Part shown: one piece after another, positions 48,904 through 57,587 of the stretch
Layout of the letters: every line of letters begins with the position of its first letter
Numbering within the stretch: position 1 is the stretch's first letter
NCBI GenBank assembly: GCA_020253445.1
Contig: JADCBP010000005.1
Span: forward strand, 744,001-808,000
From: Methylobacterium sp.
GTDB taxonomy: Bacteria; Pseudomonadota; Alphaproteobacteria; Rhizobiales; Beijerinckiaceae
Direction: 5' to 3'
DNA: 64,000 nucleotides
Notes under the pieces: generated by a model
The model's database searches: none
What the model saw: only the letters and a program-made list of their open reading frames with translations
What the model was told of the DNA's origin: nothing
Translations under genes and position numbers: made by a program

Positions 48904-51282
48904 TCAGCCCGGCAGGAAGCCCGCAGCCATCAGGAAGCGCCGCAAAACCCCGCGCAGCGGCTCGAAGCGGAAGGTCACCGTGTTGACTCCGGCCGGCAGG
49001 ATGACCGCGCGGAAAATGCCGTTGGCACGCAGGACCGGGGTGGATTTTCCATCGATTTCCGCAAACCACCAGGGGTGCCAGATATCGTTCAGCAGCAGCA
49101 CCCCGCCACGCTGGGCATCGGTTTCCACCGTGATCTCGGTGTTGGTGTAGCGCGTGATCCTTGCCGTTCCGCCGAAGCGCGTGCGCGGCAGCGGCAGCGA
49201 GGTGCGCTCGATATAGGCGACGCGGCGGAAATCGGTGCCCGGCCATTCGCCGAATTGCAGCAGGCGGGTTTGGTCGACGATCTGCGCCTCGTTCACCACC
49301 ATCACGCGGGGCAGCGCGTCCGGGTTCTCGTAGATATAGGCGTCCTTCGTGCGCGCCACGAGCGGCAAGGGATTGGTGCGAATACGCGGGTCGACCTTGG
49401 CGATGGGCGCGCCGATCGCGATGAAGCGCAGACCCATCAGATTCGCGAAGGGCGAGCGGTAGGAGGGGAAGAGTGGCGCGAAATTGTGCTGGTCGATGCC
49501 CGCCACCTGATCGCCGGCGCCGGTGGCGGTCACGTAATGCTTGAGGCGCAGCGGGTTGTAGCCCAAGGTGTTCTCGAAGCCATGCACGAGGCCGAGATTG
49601 GGCCAATGAAAGCCGAGCCCGGCAATCTCCACCCGATCACGGCGCGTGCCATCCTCGACAATGCGCTTCCTGAGTTCCAGGATGGTGTCGTTCTGTGTAT
49701 CGAGCCGCATCGCCTCATATTCGGCCATCGGCAGGCCGGTGGAATCATTGGGGCGCATGTTCCAGCCGAAATCGGCCGCGAGCAAAGCTGCGAAAGCCGC
49801 CGCCGCGAGCACCGGGCGCCGCAAGGCGATGGGTCGCACCAGCAGCACGACGATGAGCGTCGCCGCAACAAAGCCGAAGGCGATGAGGATATCGAGCATG
49901 GATTGCTGCAACTTGCCGAGCCAGATCGCCAAGCCGATGGCCGCCGCAAAGCCCGCAACCACGAGGCCACCGAGCGCGACCATCGCGCCGCGCCCGATCT
50001 CCTCGCCGCGGCGGATCAGATGATCGAGGCCGAACCCGGCGAGGAAGGCCCCGAGCGCGCCGACCAGGAAGAGTGAATCCGCCGGTCGACGGAAGAGCGA
50101 GACACCCGGAAGCGCGTGGTAGAGCACGCCGAAGAGCGGCGTGTATTTCCCCAGCGCATAGAGGATCATCAGGACGAACATGATGCCCAGCGCCATGAAG
50201 CGGTGGCCATAGGCGCGGCGCGAGGTGAGCCACAGGACGATGGCCGCGAAAGGCAGCACGCCCATGTAGAAATTCGCCATGTTCCGCGCCACAACGAGAT
50301 TCACGATATAGGGCCAATGGACGCTCGGCGCGCCCCAATACCGGTCATTCGGCCCGATCGTGCCAAAGAGGTTCGCGACAAGCAGGGTCAGCAGGCTCGA
50401 TGGGTGCAGCGAGCCCATTTCCGCATCGGCAATGGTGAAATGCGGTCGATTGGAATCCGCCGCGAAGTTCAGCACCATGATGGTCGGCAGCGCGATGATC
50501 GCCGAGCCCACGACCAGGCCGACCAGCAACGGCCTGAAGGTCGCCCGGAAGCGCTCGACGAAGGCGCCGCCGGTCATCCAGTAGGCGACCACATAGCCGC
50601 CCAGCGCAACAAGCGTGAGGAATGCCACCTGATCGGGGTCAAGCGCGGTCAATGCCGCGAAGAGGCCGGCAAGCGCGCCATAGCGCGCAGAGCCAAGGCG
50701 CAGGCCGCGCTCGAGCATCCACAAGGCCCAGGGAAAATAGATGAGCGAAAAAATCTGCCCGGTATGCTGGATGCGCCAGGAGGCGGCACCGCCATAGGCA
50801 AAGGCGATGGCCGCCACAAGGGCCGCTGCGGGGTGCCAGCGCCGGTCTCGCCCGAATCCCAGCACGCCGAAGGCACCGAAGAGCAGGCCGAGAAACGTTA
50901 AGCCATCCACCATCCGCATGGTTGGATCGGGGGTCAGCGAGGCCAGCAGCAGATGGGGCGGGGAGAAGATCAGCGATTGGGGATCGGCGATCTGCGGGTG
51001 CCCGCCAAACACGAAGGGCGCCCAGAAAGGGCTTTCGCCGCGATGGAGCGATTGGGCCAGAAACACCATTTGCGCGTGGAAATGCGCCTTCGCATCCCAT
51101 GGAATGGTCACCTGCCCGGATAGCCAGGGCCAGGCAAGACCCGCCCAGACCAGCACCAGCAGGCCGGAAGCCGACAGCCAGACCCGCGCATCATCCCCCG
51201 GAGGAACAACCGGGGGGTAGGTGATGCGGGGCAGAGGGATCCTGGTGAGGTCCCTCCCCGGTTCAGGTAATTTCTGGAGCAT
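48904..51282 (-). CDS. YfhO-like multi-pass membrane protein
   Basis: 792-residue inner-membrane protein with a dozen or so transmembrane helices (about 35-500) and a periplasmic C-terminal domain. The opening WLSGQVTIPWDAKAHFHAQM and FWAPFVFGGHPQIADPQS motifs and the C-terminal RAVILPAGVNTVTFRFEP resemble the YfhO family, glycosyltransferase-C-like proteins. GAGAGGG precedes the ATG. It lies 45 bases after the GTP cyclohydrolase-like gene on the same strand. Confidence 0.78.
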   Translation of the reverse strand: MLQKLPEPGRDLTRIPLPRITYPPVVPPGDDARVWLSASGLLVLVWAGLAWPWLSGQVTIPWDAKAHFHAQMVFLAQSLHRGESPFWAPFVFGGHPQIADPQSLIFSPPHLLLASLTPDPTMRMVDGLTFLGLLFGAFGVLGFGRDRRWHPAAALVAAIAFAYGGAASWRIQHTGQIFSLIYFPWALWMLERGLRLGSARYGALAGLFAALTALDPDQVAFLTLVALGGYVVAYWMTGGAFVERFRATFRPLLVGLVVGSAIIALPTIMVLNFAADSNRPHFTIADAEMGSLHPSSLLTLLVANLFGTIGPNDRYWGAPSVHWPYIVNLVVARNMANFYMGVLPFAAIVLWLTSRRAYGHRFMALGIMFVLMILYALGKYTPLFGVLYHALPGVSLFRRPADSLFLVGALGAFLAGFGLDHLIRRGEEIGRGAMVALGGLVVAGFAAAIGLAIWLGKLQQSMLDILIAFGFVAATLIVVLLVRPIALRRPVLAAAAFAALLAADFGWNMRPNDSTGLPMAEYEAMRLDTQNDTILELRKRIVEDGTRRDRVEIAGLGFHWPNLGLVHGFENTLGYNPLRLKHYVTATGAGDQVAGIDQHNFAPLFPSYRSPFANLMGLRFIAIGAPIAKVDPRIRTNPLPLVARTKDAYIYENPDALPRVMVVNEAQIVDQTRLLQFGEWPGTDFRRVAYIERTSLPLPRTRFGGTARITRYTNTEITVETDAQRGGVLLLNDIWHPWWFAEIDGKSTPVLRANGIFRAVILPAGVNTVTFRFEPLRGVLRRFLMAAGFLPG

Positions 51283-51327
51283 GCAACCCTCTCACGCCCT
51301 CGGAACCGCCGGCCTCTCCCTGAGCGG

Positions 51328-52449
51328 TCAGTCCGTCAGCGGGGCATGGGCAACCATCGCATCGAAATCGATGAAATGGCCGGCGCGGTCACGCTTGGAG
51401 GCGAGATAGCGCACGTTCTCGGCCGTCGGGCGGCCATAGGCGCGGTTATCGGCCACGACCTCGAGACCCGACGCCTTCAGCGCGCCGATCTTCTCGGGGT
51501 TGTTGGTCATCACGCGGACGCTCGTCACGCCGAGCCTGCGCAGCATCTCGGCCGCGAAATCGAAGCGACGCTGGTCGAGGCCGAAGCCCAGAACCTCGTC
51601 GGCGTCATAGGTGTCCCAGCCCTGCGACTGGAGCTTGTAGGCGCGCATCTTGTTGGCGATGCCGTTCCCGCGTCCCTCCTGATCGAGGTAGAGCAGGATG
51701 CCGCCATCGGCCTGCGCCATCTTCTGCACGGTGCCGCGCAGCTGGTCGCCGCAATCGCACTTCAGTGAGCCGAACAGATCGCCCGTCAGGCAGGCGGAAT
51801 GCATGCGGATGGCCACGGGCTTCGCAAAATCCGGCTTGCCGACGATGATTGCTACCTGGTCGCGCAGGCCTTCGCCGCCGCGGAATACCACGAATTCAGT
51901 CTCGGCCGCGAATTCCAGCGGAACGGGCGCGCGACCGACGATCTGGATGGCATTCACCTGTGCCGCACGATAAGCGCGGATGTCCTTCAGCGAGACGCGC
52001 ACAAGATCGTCCGTCAGCGCCGAAGCCGGCAGCGGAACGGCATAGACGGCCGGGGTGAGCAGCGCGAGGCGCGCCAGCTCGATCGCGCCTTCATCCAGCG
52101 TGCCGGCCGGCGAAACCGGAGCGTCAATGCGCGCGTCGATCTTCAGGGCGAGAGTTTCCACACGCGCCGCATCCGGCACGGGAAAGGCCACGATACCGGG
52201 CTGCTGACGATCCAGACCCAGACGACGCAGGCGCGCCGCAGGGATGATGAGCCGGGCGCGGCCCGGAGCGAGTGTGTCGAGGCCTTCCGCGATCCGCTGG
52301 GTCAGAGCGTCCACCAGAAGCACGACGAGGGCTTCCCCTCCTTCCAGAACCGCCACGGGGCGGCCGGCGCGGAATTCGGCGATGGCGCGATCTACCGCGC
52401 GTTCATCCGCTGTATCGAAAAGCCCAAGAACTTCGGCAACTTTGCTCAT
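51328..52449 (-). CDS. GTP cyclohydrolase II with degenerate RibB-like N-terminal domain
   Basis: 373-residue two-domain protein. The C-terminal part (about 175-365) is GTP cyclohydrolase II: zinc cysteines 220, 231 and 233 (HSACLTGD and SLKCDCG), YLDQEGRGNGI with Arg260, and MTNNPEKIGAL. The N-terminal part (about 15-165) aligns in layout with dihydroxybutanone-phosphate synthase (FRAGRPVAVL, RLRRLGL), but the catalytic DDEDRENEGD block is replaced by EGGEALVVLLVD. It opens the formamide ring of GTP to a diaminopyrimidine; the N-domain is predicted inactive. It may feed the adjacent gene set rather than riboflavin. Confidence 0.87.
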   Translation of the reverse strand: MSKVAEVLGLFDTADERAVDRAIAEFRAGRPVAVLEGGEALVVLLVDALTQRIAEGLDTLAPGRARLIIPAARLRRLGLDRQQPGIVAFPVPDAARVETLALKIDARIDAPVSPAGTLDEGAIELARLALLTPAVYAVPLPASALTDDLVRVSLKDIRAYRAAQVNAIQIVGRAPVPLEFAAETEFVVFRGGEGLRDQVAIIVGKPDFAKPVAIRMHSACLTGDLFGSLKCDCGDQLRGTVQKMAQADGGILLYLDQEGRGNGIANKMRAYKLQSQGWDTYDADEVLGFGLDQRRFDFAAEMLRRLGVTSVRVMTNNPEKIGALKASGLEVVADNRAYGRPTAENVRYLASKRDRAGHFIDFDAMVAHAPLTD

Positions 52450-52669
52450 TTCACTTCCAATCAGTCCATGTTTGCGGTCTTTTCGACGGAGGAATTCCAT
52501 CGGATGGACACCGTGTTCACACTCGGTGGCGGCACTTATCACCAGGGAAGATGAACGCAGGCTGTCTGAGCGTTCACCCTGTTTAAAATTCCTTGCCTTT
52601 GGCAGCCGGGTCCCCTCAGAACGAAAAGCACTGTCCATCCGTGGGCCGCTTCCGGGCGGTGAAAGCAGC
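52450..52669. other. Divergent promoter region between the GTP cyclohydrolase and RibD_C genes
   Basis: 220 bases without a supported gene. It must hold promoters for both directions. I looked for the FMN riboswitch core on both strands and did not find it. Confidence 0.5.
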
Positions 52670-53371
52670 ATGATTCCTCCTACGTGCCAGAACGCCGATC
52701 CGTTCCGTTTTTTTCGTGCGAAACTTCCGGATCGCCCGTTCATCGTGGCGCAGCTCGGCCAATCGCTCGACGGGCGCATCGCAACCCTCACGGGCGACAG
52801 CAAGTATATCGGCAGCCGCCCCTCGCTTGCCCATCTCCATGCCATCCGCGCCCATGTGGATGCGGTTGTGGTGGGCATCGGCACGGTTCTGGCCGATGAT
52901 CCGAAACTCAATGTGCGGCTCTGCGAAGGTCCGAATCCCGCGCGCGTCGTCATTGATGCGAAGGGCCGTCTTCCGGCCGCCGCGCAATGCCTCGATGGTT
53001 CCGATGGTGCGCGGCGCATCGTGCTGCGCGGCCCGGATGCGAGAGGCGAGGCCCTGCCGGCGGGCGTGGAGGTTCATCGCCTGCCCATAAGCGCTGCGGG
53101 GCGGTTCGATCTCGTGGAACTCGCGCGGGCGTTGCGGCATCTCGGTTTTGCGCGCGTGTTGCTGGAAGGCGGTGCGGCGATGATCTCGCAGGCGATCGAT
53201 GCCGGCATCGTCGATCGGCTGCACCTCATGGTCTCGCCCGTGCTGATCGGTTCCGGCCAGCCGGGTCTCGAGCTCGAACCGGTGCGGCGACTGGCCGATG
53301 CCCGGCGGCCCGCCGTGGAGGTGACTTTGCTTGGCGAGGGCGAGGTGTTATTCGATTGCGACTTAAGTTGA
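52670..53371 (+). CDS. Stand-alone RibD C-terminal (pyrimidine reductase) domain protein
   Basis: 233-residue protein with only the NADPH-dependent reductase half of RibD, a dihydrofolate-reductase-like fold. It has AQLGQSLDGRIATLTGDSKYIG, split, then [20 protein letters not shown] and VLLEGGAAMISQ. No deaminase domain. A full ribD is present at 35718, so this copy is likely to act on another or earlier pyrimidine, perhaps the product of the divergent GTP cyclohydrolase gene. ATG at 52670. Confidence 0.85.
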   Translation: MIPPTCQNADPFRFFRAKLPDRPFIVAQLGQSLDGRIATLTGDSKYIGSRPSLAHLHAIRAHVDAVVVGIGTVLADDPKLNVRLCEGPNPARVVIDAKGRLPAAAQCLDGSDGARRIVLRGPDARGEALPAGVEVHRLPISAAGRFDLVELARALRHLGFARVLLEGGAAMISQAIDAGIVDRLHLMVSPVLIGSGQPGLELEPVRRLADARRPAVEVTLLGEGEVLFDCDLS

Positions 53372-53388
53372 ATGGAAGGGGATCGATC

Positions 53389-53943
53389 ATGGCAACAGGA
53401 ACCGAACCGCAATCCTATTCCGGCCCGCAGAAGCTCCTGCACTGGCTTATCACATTGATGGTGATGATGTTGGCTCCCATCGGTTTCTACATGGTCGAGC
53501 GCGGGGAGAAGACCAACTTCGACGCCCTCACCAACACGCTCTACACCAACCACAAGACCTTCGGCTTCCTCTTCCTGATGCTCGTGGCCTTGCGCATCGT
53601 CATCCGCTCCCGGCGGGGGGTTCCGGCACCGGTCCCCACCCTCACGCGCTTCGAGCGCCTTGCCTCCGAGGCGGTGCACAAGGGCTTGTATGCGTTGATG
53701 GTTCTCGTGCCGCTGCTCGGCTGGGCCGGTGTATCGGCCTTTCCGGCGCGCGGCATCCTCTTCGGGCTTTCGCTGCCGCCGATCATGCCGGTGAATGCGG
53801 ATCTCGCGAAGGTCATCCTGGAGCTTCACGGCTATGCGGCCGTGGCCATGCTGGTGCTGATCGCGGCGCATTTCGCCGGTGCCATGATGCATCGCTTCGT
53901 CAGGAAGGATGGTGTGATGCGCCGGATGATGCCCGGCACGTGA
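53389..53943 (+). CDS. Cytochrome b561-type diheme membrane protein
   Basis: 184-residue inner-membrane protein with four helices. Histidines for two b hemes lie in QKLLHWLITLM, YTNHKTFGFLF, EAVHKGLYALM and LIAAHFAGAMMHRFV. Such proteins pass electrons between quinol and periplasmic or soluble partners. AAGGGG precedes the ATG. It follows the RibD_C gene by 17 bases and is probably co-transcribed. Confidence 0.88.
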   Translation: MATGTEPQSYSGPQKLLHWLITLMVMMLAPIGFYMVERGEKTNFDALTNTLYTNHKTFGFLFLMLVALRIVIRSRRGVPAPVPTLTRFERLASEAVHKGLYALMVLVPLLGWAGVSAFPARGILFGLSLPPIMPVNADLAKVILELHGYAAVAMLVLIAAHFAGAMMHRFVRKDGVMRRMMPGT

Positions 53944-53976
53944 CGCCAGTGCGGCCGGCCTTGCCGCAAGCGCCGA

Positions 53977-54828
53977 TCATGCCTTTGCGGCGAGGATATC
54001 CGTGTGACCGGTCTTCATGCGCGAGCCCTTCTGGTCGCCCATAGAGGTGCGCCAGAACAGCCAGTCATCCGCGCCATTGTCGGCGATGAGCCCGGTTTCC
54101 ATCACCGCGCGATGCAGGCCCTTCAGAAGCTCGGTCTTGAGCGCAATGTCCGAGGGCTTCAGCACCCAGGGCGTATCCGCCGTTTCCACGCCGTAGCCCG
54201 CTTCTTTCAGCAGGCGAGCGAGCGTGGCCGCTGCCATAGGGCCTTCCGCCGGGCCAAACCCCTTGTCGCGCTTCTGGTGGATCTTGAAGGCGTTGATCAT
54301 GCCCCAATCGAAGGGATGGGCGGGGATGAACTCATCCTCGCCGTTATAGGTCAGCACCGTATAGAAGATCGCGGGCGTGGACCTCAGCGCCTGCACGAAG
54401 CGGCGCATCCACGGCTCGGAGATGAGATCGAACAAGGCCGAGGCCGTGACGATGTCGATCTCGCCCGAGATCACCTTCTCGAGTTCCACATTGAGATCGG
54501 AGATGCGGAAGGTGACGCCGATATTCTTTCCATCCTTCACCAGCACGAGTTTGTCACCGATCGTCCTGGCCTCGTCCGCCCATTCGGTCAGAATCTTCGT
54601 GGCGCGCTCCAGCAGGGCCGGATCGTAATCCACGAGCGTCCATTCCTGGTTCGCCCCAAGGGCCGGCGCAGTGGCGCGGAGGTTGGAGCCCGTGCCGCAG
54701 CCGAGATCGGTGATGCGGAGGGTGTCGTGTCCCTCGACGCGCTTCGCAAGATTGGCGAGCAGCCCGGCGGAACGGGAGCGATGGTCGGCCGGCTCGCGCA
54801 GAGCCAGCCAATCGGCGGAGAAACCCAT
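53977..54828 (-). CDS. Class I SAM-dependent methyltransferase
   Basis: 283-residue methyltransferase. Motif I is ITDLGCGTGSNLRATAPAL near residue 40, with WTLVDYDPALLERA as the acidic second motif. Begins MGFSADWLALREPADHRSRS. It is the last gene of a minus-strand run, 2 bases after the glycosyltransferase gene. The acceptor is unknown; context suggests a pterin or pyrimidine glycoside. Confidence 0.85.
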   Translation of the reverse strand: MGFSADWLALREPADHRSRSAGLLANLAKRVEGHDTLRITDLGCGTGSNLRATAPALGANQEWTLVDYDPALLERATKILTEWADEARTIGDKLVLVKDGKNIGVTFRISDLNVELEKVISGEIDIVTASALFDLISEPWMRRFVQALRSTPAIFYTVLTYNGEDEFIPAHPFDWGMINAFKIHQKRDKGFGPAEGPMAAATLARLLKEAGYGVETADTPWVLKPSDIALKTELLKGLHRAVMETGLIADNGADDWLFWRTSMGDQKGSRMKTGHTDILAAKA

Positions 54829-54830
54829 GG

Positions 54831-55916
54831 TCAGGGGCCTTTCGAGGCAGGGGGAACGAGGTTCGGGCCATTGCCGGAAAGGCCTTGCAGCGCGCCGGCG
54901 ATGATGCGGGCCGTATCCTCCCAGGTCGGGAGGTTCTGGCCCGCGCGATGGGCGGCCTCGGCGAGGCGCGCGCGCAGGCCGGGATCGGCGAGGGCGTCAT
55001 CCAGCGCCTTGCGGAGCGCCGGAACGTCGCCCGGAGGCACTTTCAGCCCCGCGCCATCCGGCACGGTCTCGGAGGCCGCGCCGCCCGTGGTGGTGACGAT
55101 GGGAAGCCCGCGCTGCAAGGCTTCGCCCAGCACCATGCCATAACCCTCAAAGAGTGAGGACATCACGAAGAGGTCAGCTGTCTCAAAGAGATGGTCGAGA
55201 TCTCGATCCGGCACCGCGCCCAGGAGCCGGATGTGCCCGTCGAGGCCCGAGAGGCGGATCTGGTCACGCAGGGCGTTCACGGTTTCGAGGCTGCGGGCCG
55301 TACCGGCGATGCGCAGTTTCCAGTTCCGGCGCTTCAGGCCATGCAGCGCCTCGACCAGCACGCCATAGCCCTTGCGTGGCACGATGGAACCGACCGCCAG
55401 CATGTTCACGACATCGGATTTCGAACCCATCGCGCGCGATTTCCGCGCCGTGCCGGGCTCTGCGACCGTGATCTTGTCGCGCGCCACGCCAAAATCGCCG
55501 GCCAGGATCTTCGCGGTGAGCGGCGAGGTGACGATCACGTGCTCGGCGAGCGCCAGCGCTTTCGTCTCGGAATCATGCAAAGCCACGGTGCGCTCCGGCG
55601 AGATGCCGTTCTCCAAGGCGAGCGGATGGTGGCAGAGCGCCACGATCCGGCGGTTGAAGCGACGGATCAGTTCTTCCGGCATCGCGCCATAGGCAAGCCC
55701 ATCGATCAGCAGGATGCAATCGGCGGGCAGGCTCGCGATGATCGCAGCGGTATCCTCGAGATCCGCCGCGCTTGGGTTGGGGTAGCTGCCGGGCAGGGCG
55801 ACGTGCAGAGCCTCCACCCCGGCCTGCGGCAGAAGGCGGATCACCGCGCGATCATAGGCATAGCCGCCCGTGGGCAGCGAGAGATCGCCGGGAATGACAA
55901 AGGCGATCCTGATCAT
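54831..55916 (-). CDS. Family 4 glycosyltransferase
   Basis: 361-residue GT-B glycosyltransferase. The C-terminal GT4 half has NMLAVGSIVPRKGYGVLVEAL, RIAGTA, and FVMSSLFEGYGMVLGEALQRGLPIV, containing the EX7E-type motif. The N-terminal half is MIRIAFVIPGDLSLPTGGYAYDR. No membrane segment. It starts 4 bases after the PTPS-like gene and ends 2 bases before the methyltransferase. Confidence 0.9.
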   Translation of the reverse strand: MIRIAFVIPGDLSLPTGGYAYDRAVIRLLPQAGVEALHVALPGSYPNPSAADLEDTAAIIASLPADCILLIDGLAYGAMPEELIRRFNRRIVALCHHPLALENGISPERTVALHDSETKALALAEHVIVTSPLTAKILAGDFGVARDKITVAEPGTARKSRAMGSKSDVVNMLAVGSIVPRKGYGVLVEALHGLKRRNWKLRIAGTARSLETVNALRDQIRLSGLDGHIRLLGAVPDRDLDHLFETADLFVMSSLFEGYGMVLGEALQRGLPIVTTTGGAASETVPDGAGLKVPPGDVPALRKALDDALADPGLRARLAEAAHRAGQNLPTWEDTARIIAGALQGLSGNGPNLVPPASKGP

Positions 55917-55920
55917 GGAA

Positions 55921-56322
55921 TTACGCAACCGCACCCTCGAACCAGGCGCGGGCGAGGTCCGTCTCGTGCAGGGTCACGCGGATCTTCGAGAGGCCCTTGC
56001 CATCTTCACCCAGCGCGCCGGATTTCGCCGCCTTCACCATGCCCTCGAAGATGTGACGGGCAAGGAATTCCGTGGTGGTGAGAATGCCCCTGAACTCAGG
56101 CAGCTCGTCGAGGTTCTGGTATTTCAGCGGCTTCAGCACAGCCGCGAGCGTATCGAGTGCTGCGCCGATATCGACCACCACGTTCTGCTTCGTCATCGTC
56201 TCGCGGAAGAAGGCGACATCCACCACGAAGGTCGCGCCGTGCATGTTCTGCGCCGGGCCAAAGAACGGATCGGGCAGCGAATGGCCGATCATGATGCGAT
56301 CACGGACTTCAACGGCGAACAT
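55921..56322 (-). CDS. Divergent 6-pyruvoyl-tetrahydropterin synthase-like protein
   Basis: 133-residue T-fold protein resembling QueD/PTPS. His14 (GHSLP) and His28 (NMHGATF) align with two zinc histidines, and Glu120 (LHETDLARAW) with the substrate-binding glutamate. The catalytic cysteine ahead of HGH is replaced (FGPAQNMHG), the third histidine is Ala30, and the DHxxLN catalytic motif is KYQNLDE. I infer altered or lost canonical chemistry. It follows the dehydrogenase gene by 102 bases and precedes the glycosyltransferase by 4. Confidence 0.78.
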   Translation of the reverse strand: MFAVEVRDRIMIGHSLPDPFFGPAQNMHGATFVVDVAFFRETMTKQNVVVDIGAALDTLAAVLKPLKYQNLDELPEFRGILTTTEFLARHIFEGMVKAAKSGALGEDGKGLSKIRVTLHETDLARAWFEGAVA

Positions 56323-56424
56323 GGGGCGGTTCCTTCTTGACGTAGCCCGACGGGCGACAGATCCCGACTGGCTTTTGCGAGAAGCCTCGCGCCGCATGGC
56401 GCGAAACGAAAACAACAAGCTGGT

Positions 56425-57405
56425 TCAATACTGAACCAGGGTCACGAGACCTTGCGCATCCCTTGCGAGCAACCGCGGGATGGCGTCGGGCAAAGCGGGA
56501 AAGGGAAGCGTTTCGGTGAGAAGCGCGTCGAGCCTTTCGTCGCGCAATAGGCGCAAGGCTGCCTGAAGGCGCGATGAATAAGACCAGCCGCGCGATGCAT
56601 GCCCCGGCGAAACCGTGCCGACCTGCGAGGAGACGAGCTTCACCCGGCCCGCATGGAAATGTCCGCCAAGCGGCACCATCAGCGGCTTTTCGCCATACCA
56701 GGAAAGTTCGATCACCGTGCCGTTGGGGGCGGTCGAGGCAATGGCGGTCGCGAGGCCCGGCTGGCTCGCGGAGGCGTGGAAGACGACATCCTGATGCCTC
56801 GGCGCTTCCGCCGGCAGGGCGAATCGCGCACCGAAGGCTTCGGCCATCGCGGCGCGAGCGGGGTTCACGTCCACCAAGGTCACCTCGGCGCCGGGAAAGC
56901 GCGCGGCGAGACAGGTCACGAGCACGCCCACAAGGCCACCGCCCACCACGGTCACACGGTCCGCGGCACTCATGCCGGAATCCCAGATCGCGTTGAGCGC
57001 GGTTTCCATATTGGCGGCGAGCGTCGCGCGCGGAGTGGGGATATCATCGGGAATGAGCTGGAGCATCGCGGTTTTCGCGTTGAACACTTCCTGATGCGGG
57101 TGGAGCACGAAGACCCGCTTGCCAACGAGTTCCTCCGGCCCTTCCTCCACCCGCGCCACGGCGCAATAGCCGTATTTCACGGGGAACGGGAAATCTCCCG
57201 CCTGATGCGGGCAGCGCATCCGCTCGCGCTCGCCTTCCGGCACGAGGCCCGAAGCGATGAGCCGCTCCGTTCCGCGCGAGAGCGCCGAAGCGAGCATCAC
57301 GAGCCGCGATTCATCCGCCAATGGCGGTTCTACGCGCTCCTCGCGCAGTTCGGCCTGCAGGGGCGCAACATACCAGAGCGCGCGGGCGGTGGTGGACGTG
57401 AACAT
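56425..57405 (-). CDS. Medium-chain dehydrogenase/reductase
   Basis: 326-residue zinc-type alcohol-dehydrogenase superfamily protein. The NAD(P)-binding Rossmann motif is VTVVGGGLVGVLVTCLAARF, and LVDVNPARAAMAEAFGA gives the acidic end of the second strand. The catalytic and structural zinc motifs (GHE and the four-cysteine lobe) are missing. It resembles the BchC-like branch. It leads a minus-strand run with the PTPS-like, glycosyltransferase and methyltransferase genes and diverges from the opgH-like gene. Confidence 0.82.
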   Translation of the reverse strand: MFTSTTARALWYVAPLQAELREERVEPPLADESRLVMLASALSRGTERLIASGLVPEGERERMRCPHQAGDFPFPVKYGYCAVARVEEGPEELVGKRVFVLHPHQEVFNAKTAMLQLIPDDIPTPRATLAANMETALNAIWDSGMSAADRVTVVGGGLVGVLVTCLAARFPGAEVTLVDVNPARAAMAEAFGARFALPAEAPRHQDVVFHASASQPGLATAIASTAPNGTVIELSWYGEKPLMVPLGGHFHAGRVKLVSSQVGTVSPGHASRGWSYSSRLQAALRLLRDERLDALLTETLPFPALPDAIPRLLARDAQGLVTLVQY

Positions 57406-57587
57406 GGCTCGACCGTTCCAGTTTGCTTCTGTTCAGATTGCGCGTGGCAGGTAGCGCCCGCAAAAGCGAGGAAACCCGTTTCGCGCCGGTTTCGCAACGA
57501 ACCCTTTTCATGCCAGAGAGGGACAAGCAAGGCGGGACTTTTCCGGCACTCGCCCCATTTGACTTTCGCCCGAAAGGCCGACCCGAC

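Noticed and set aside
52450-52669. Possible FMN riboswitch between the cyclohydrolase and reductase genes
   Set aside because: The conserved AGGGGC and ACCGGCGGT-type core blocks are absent on both strands.
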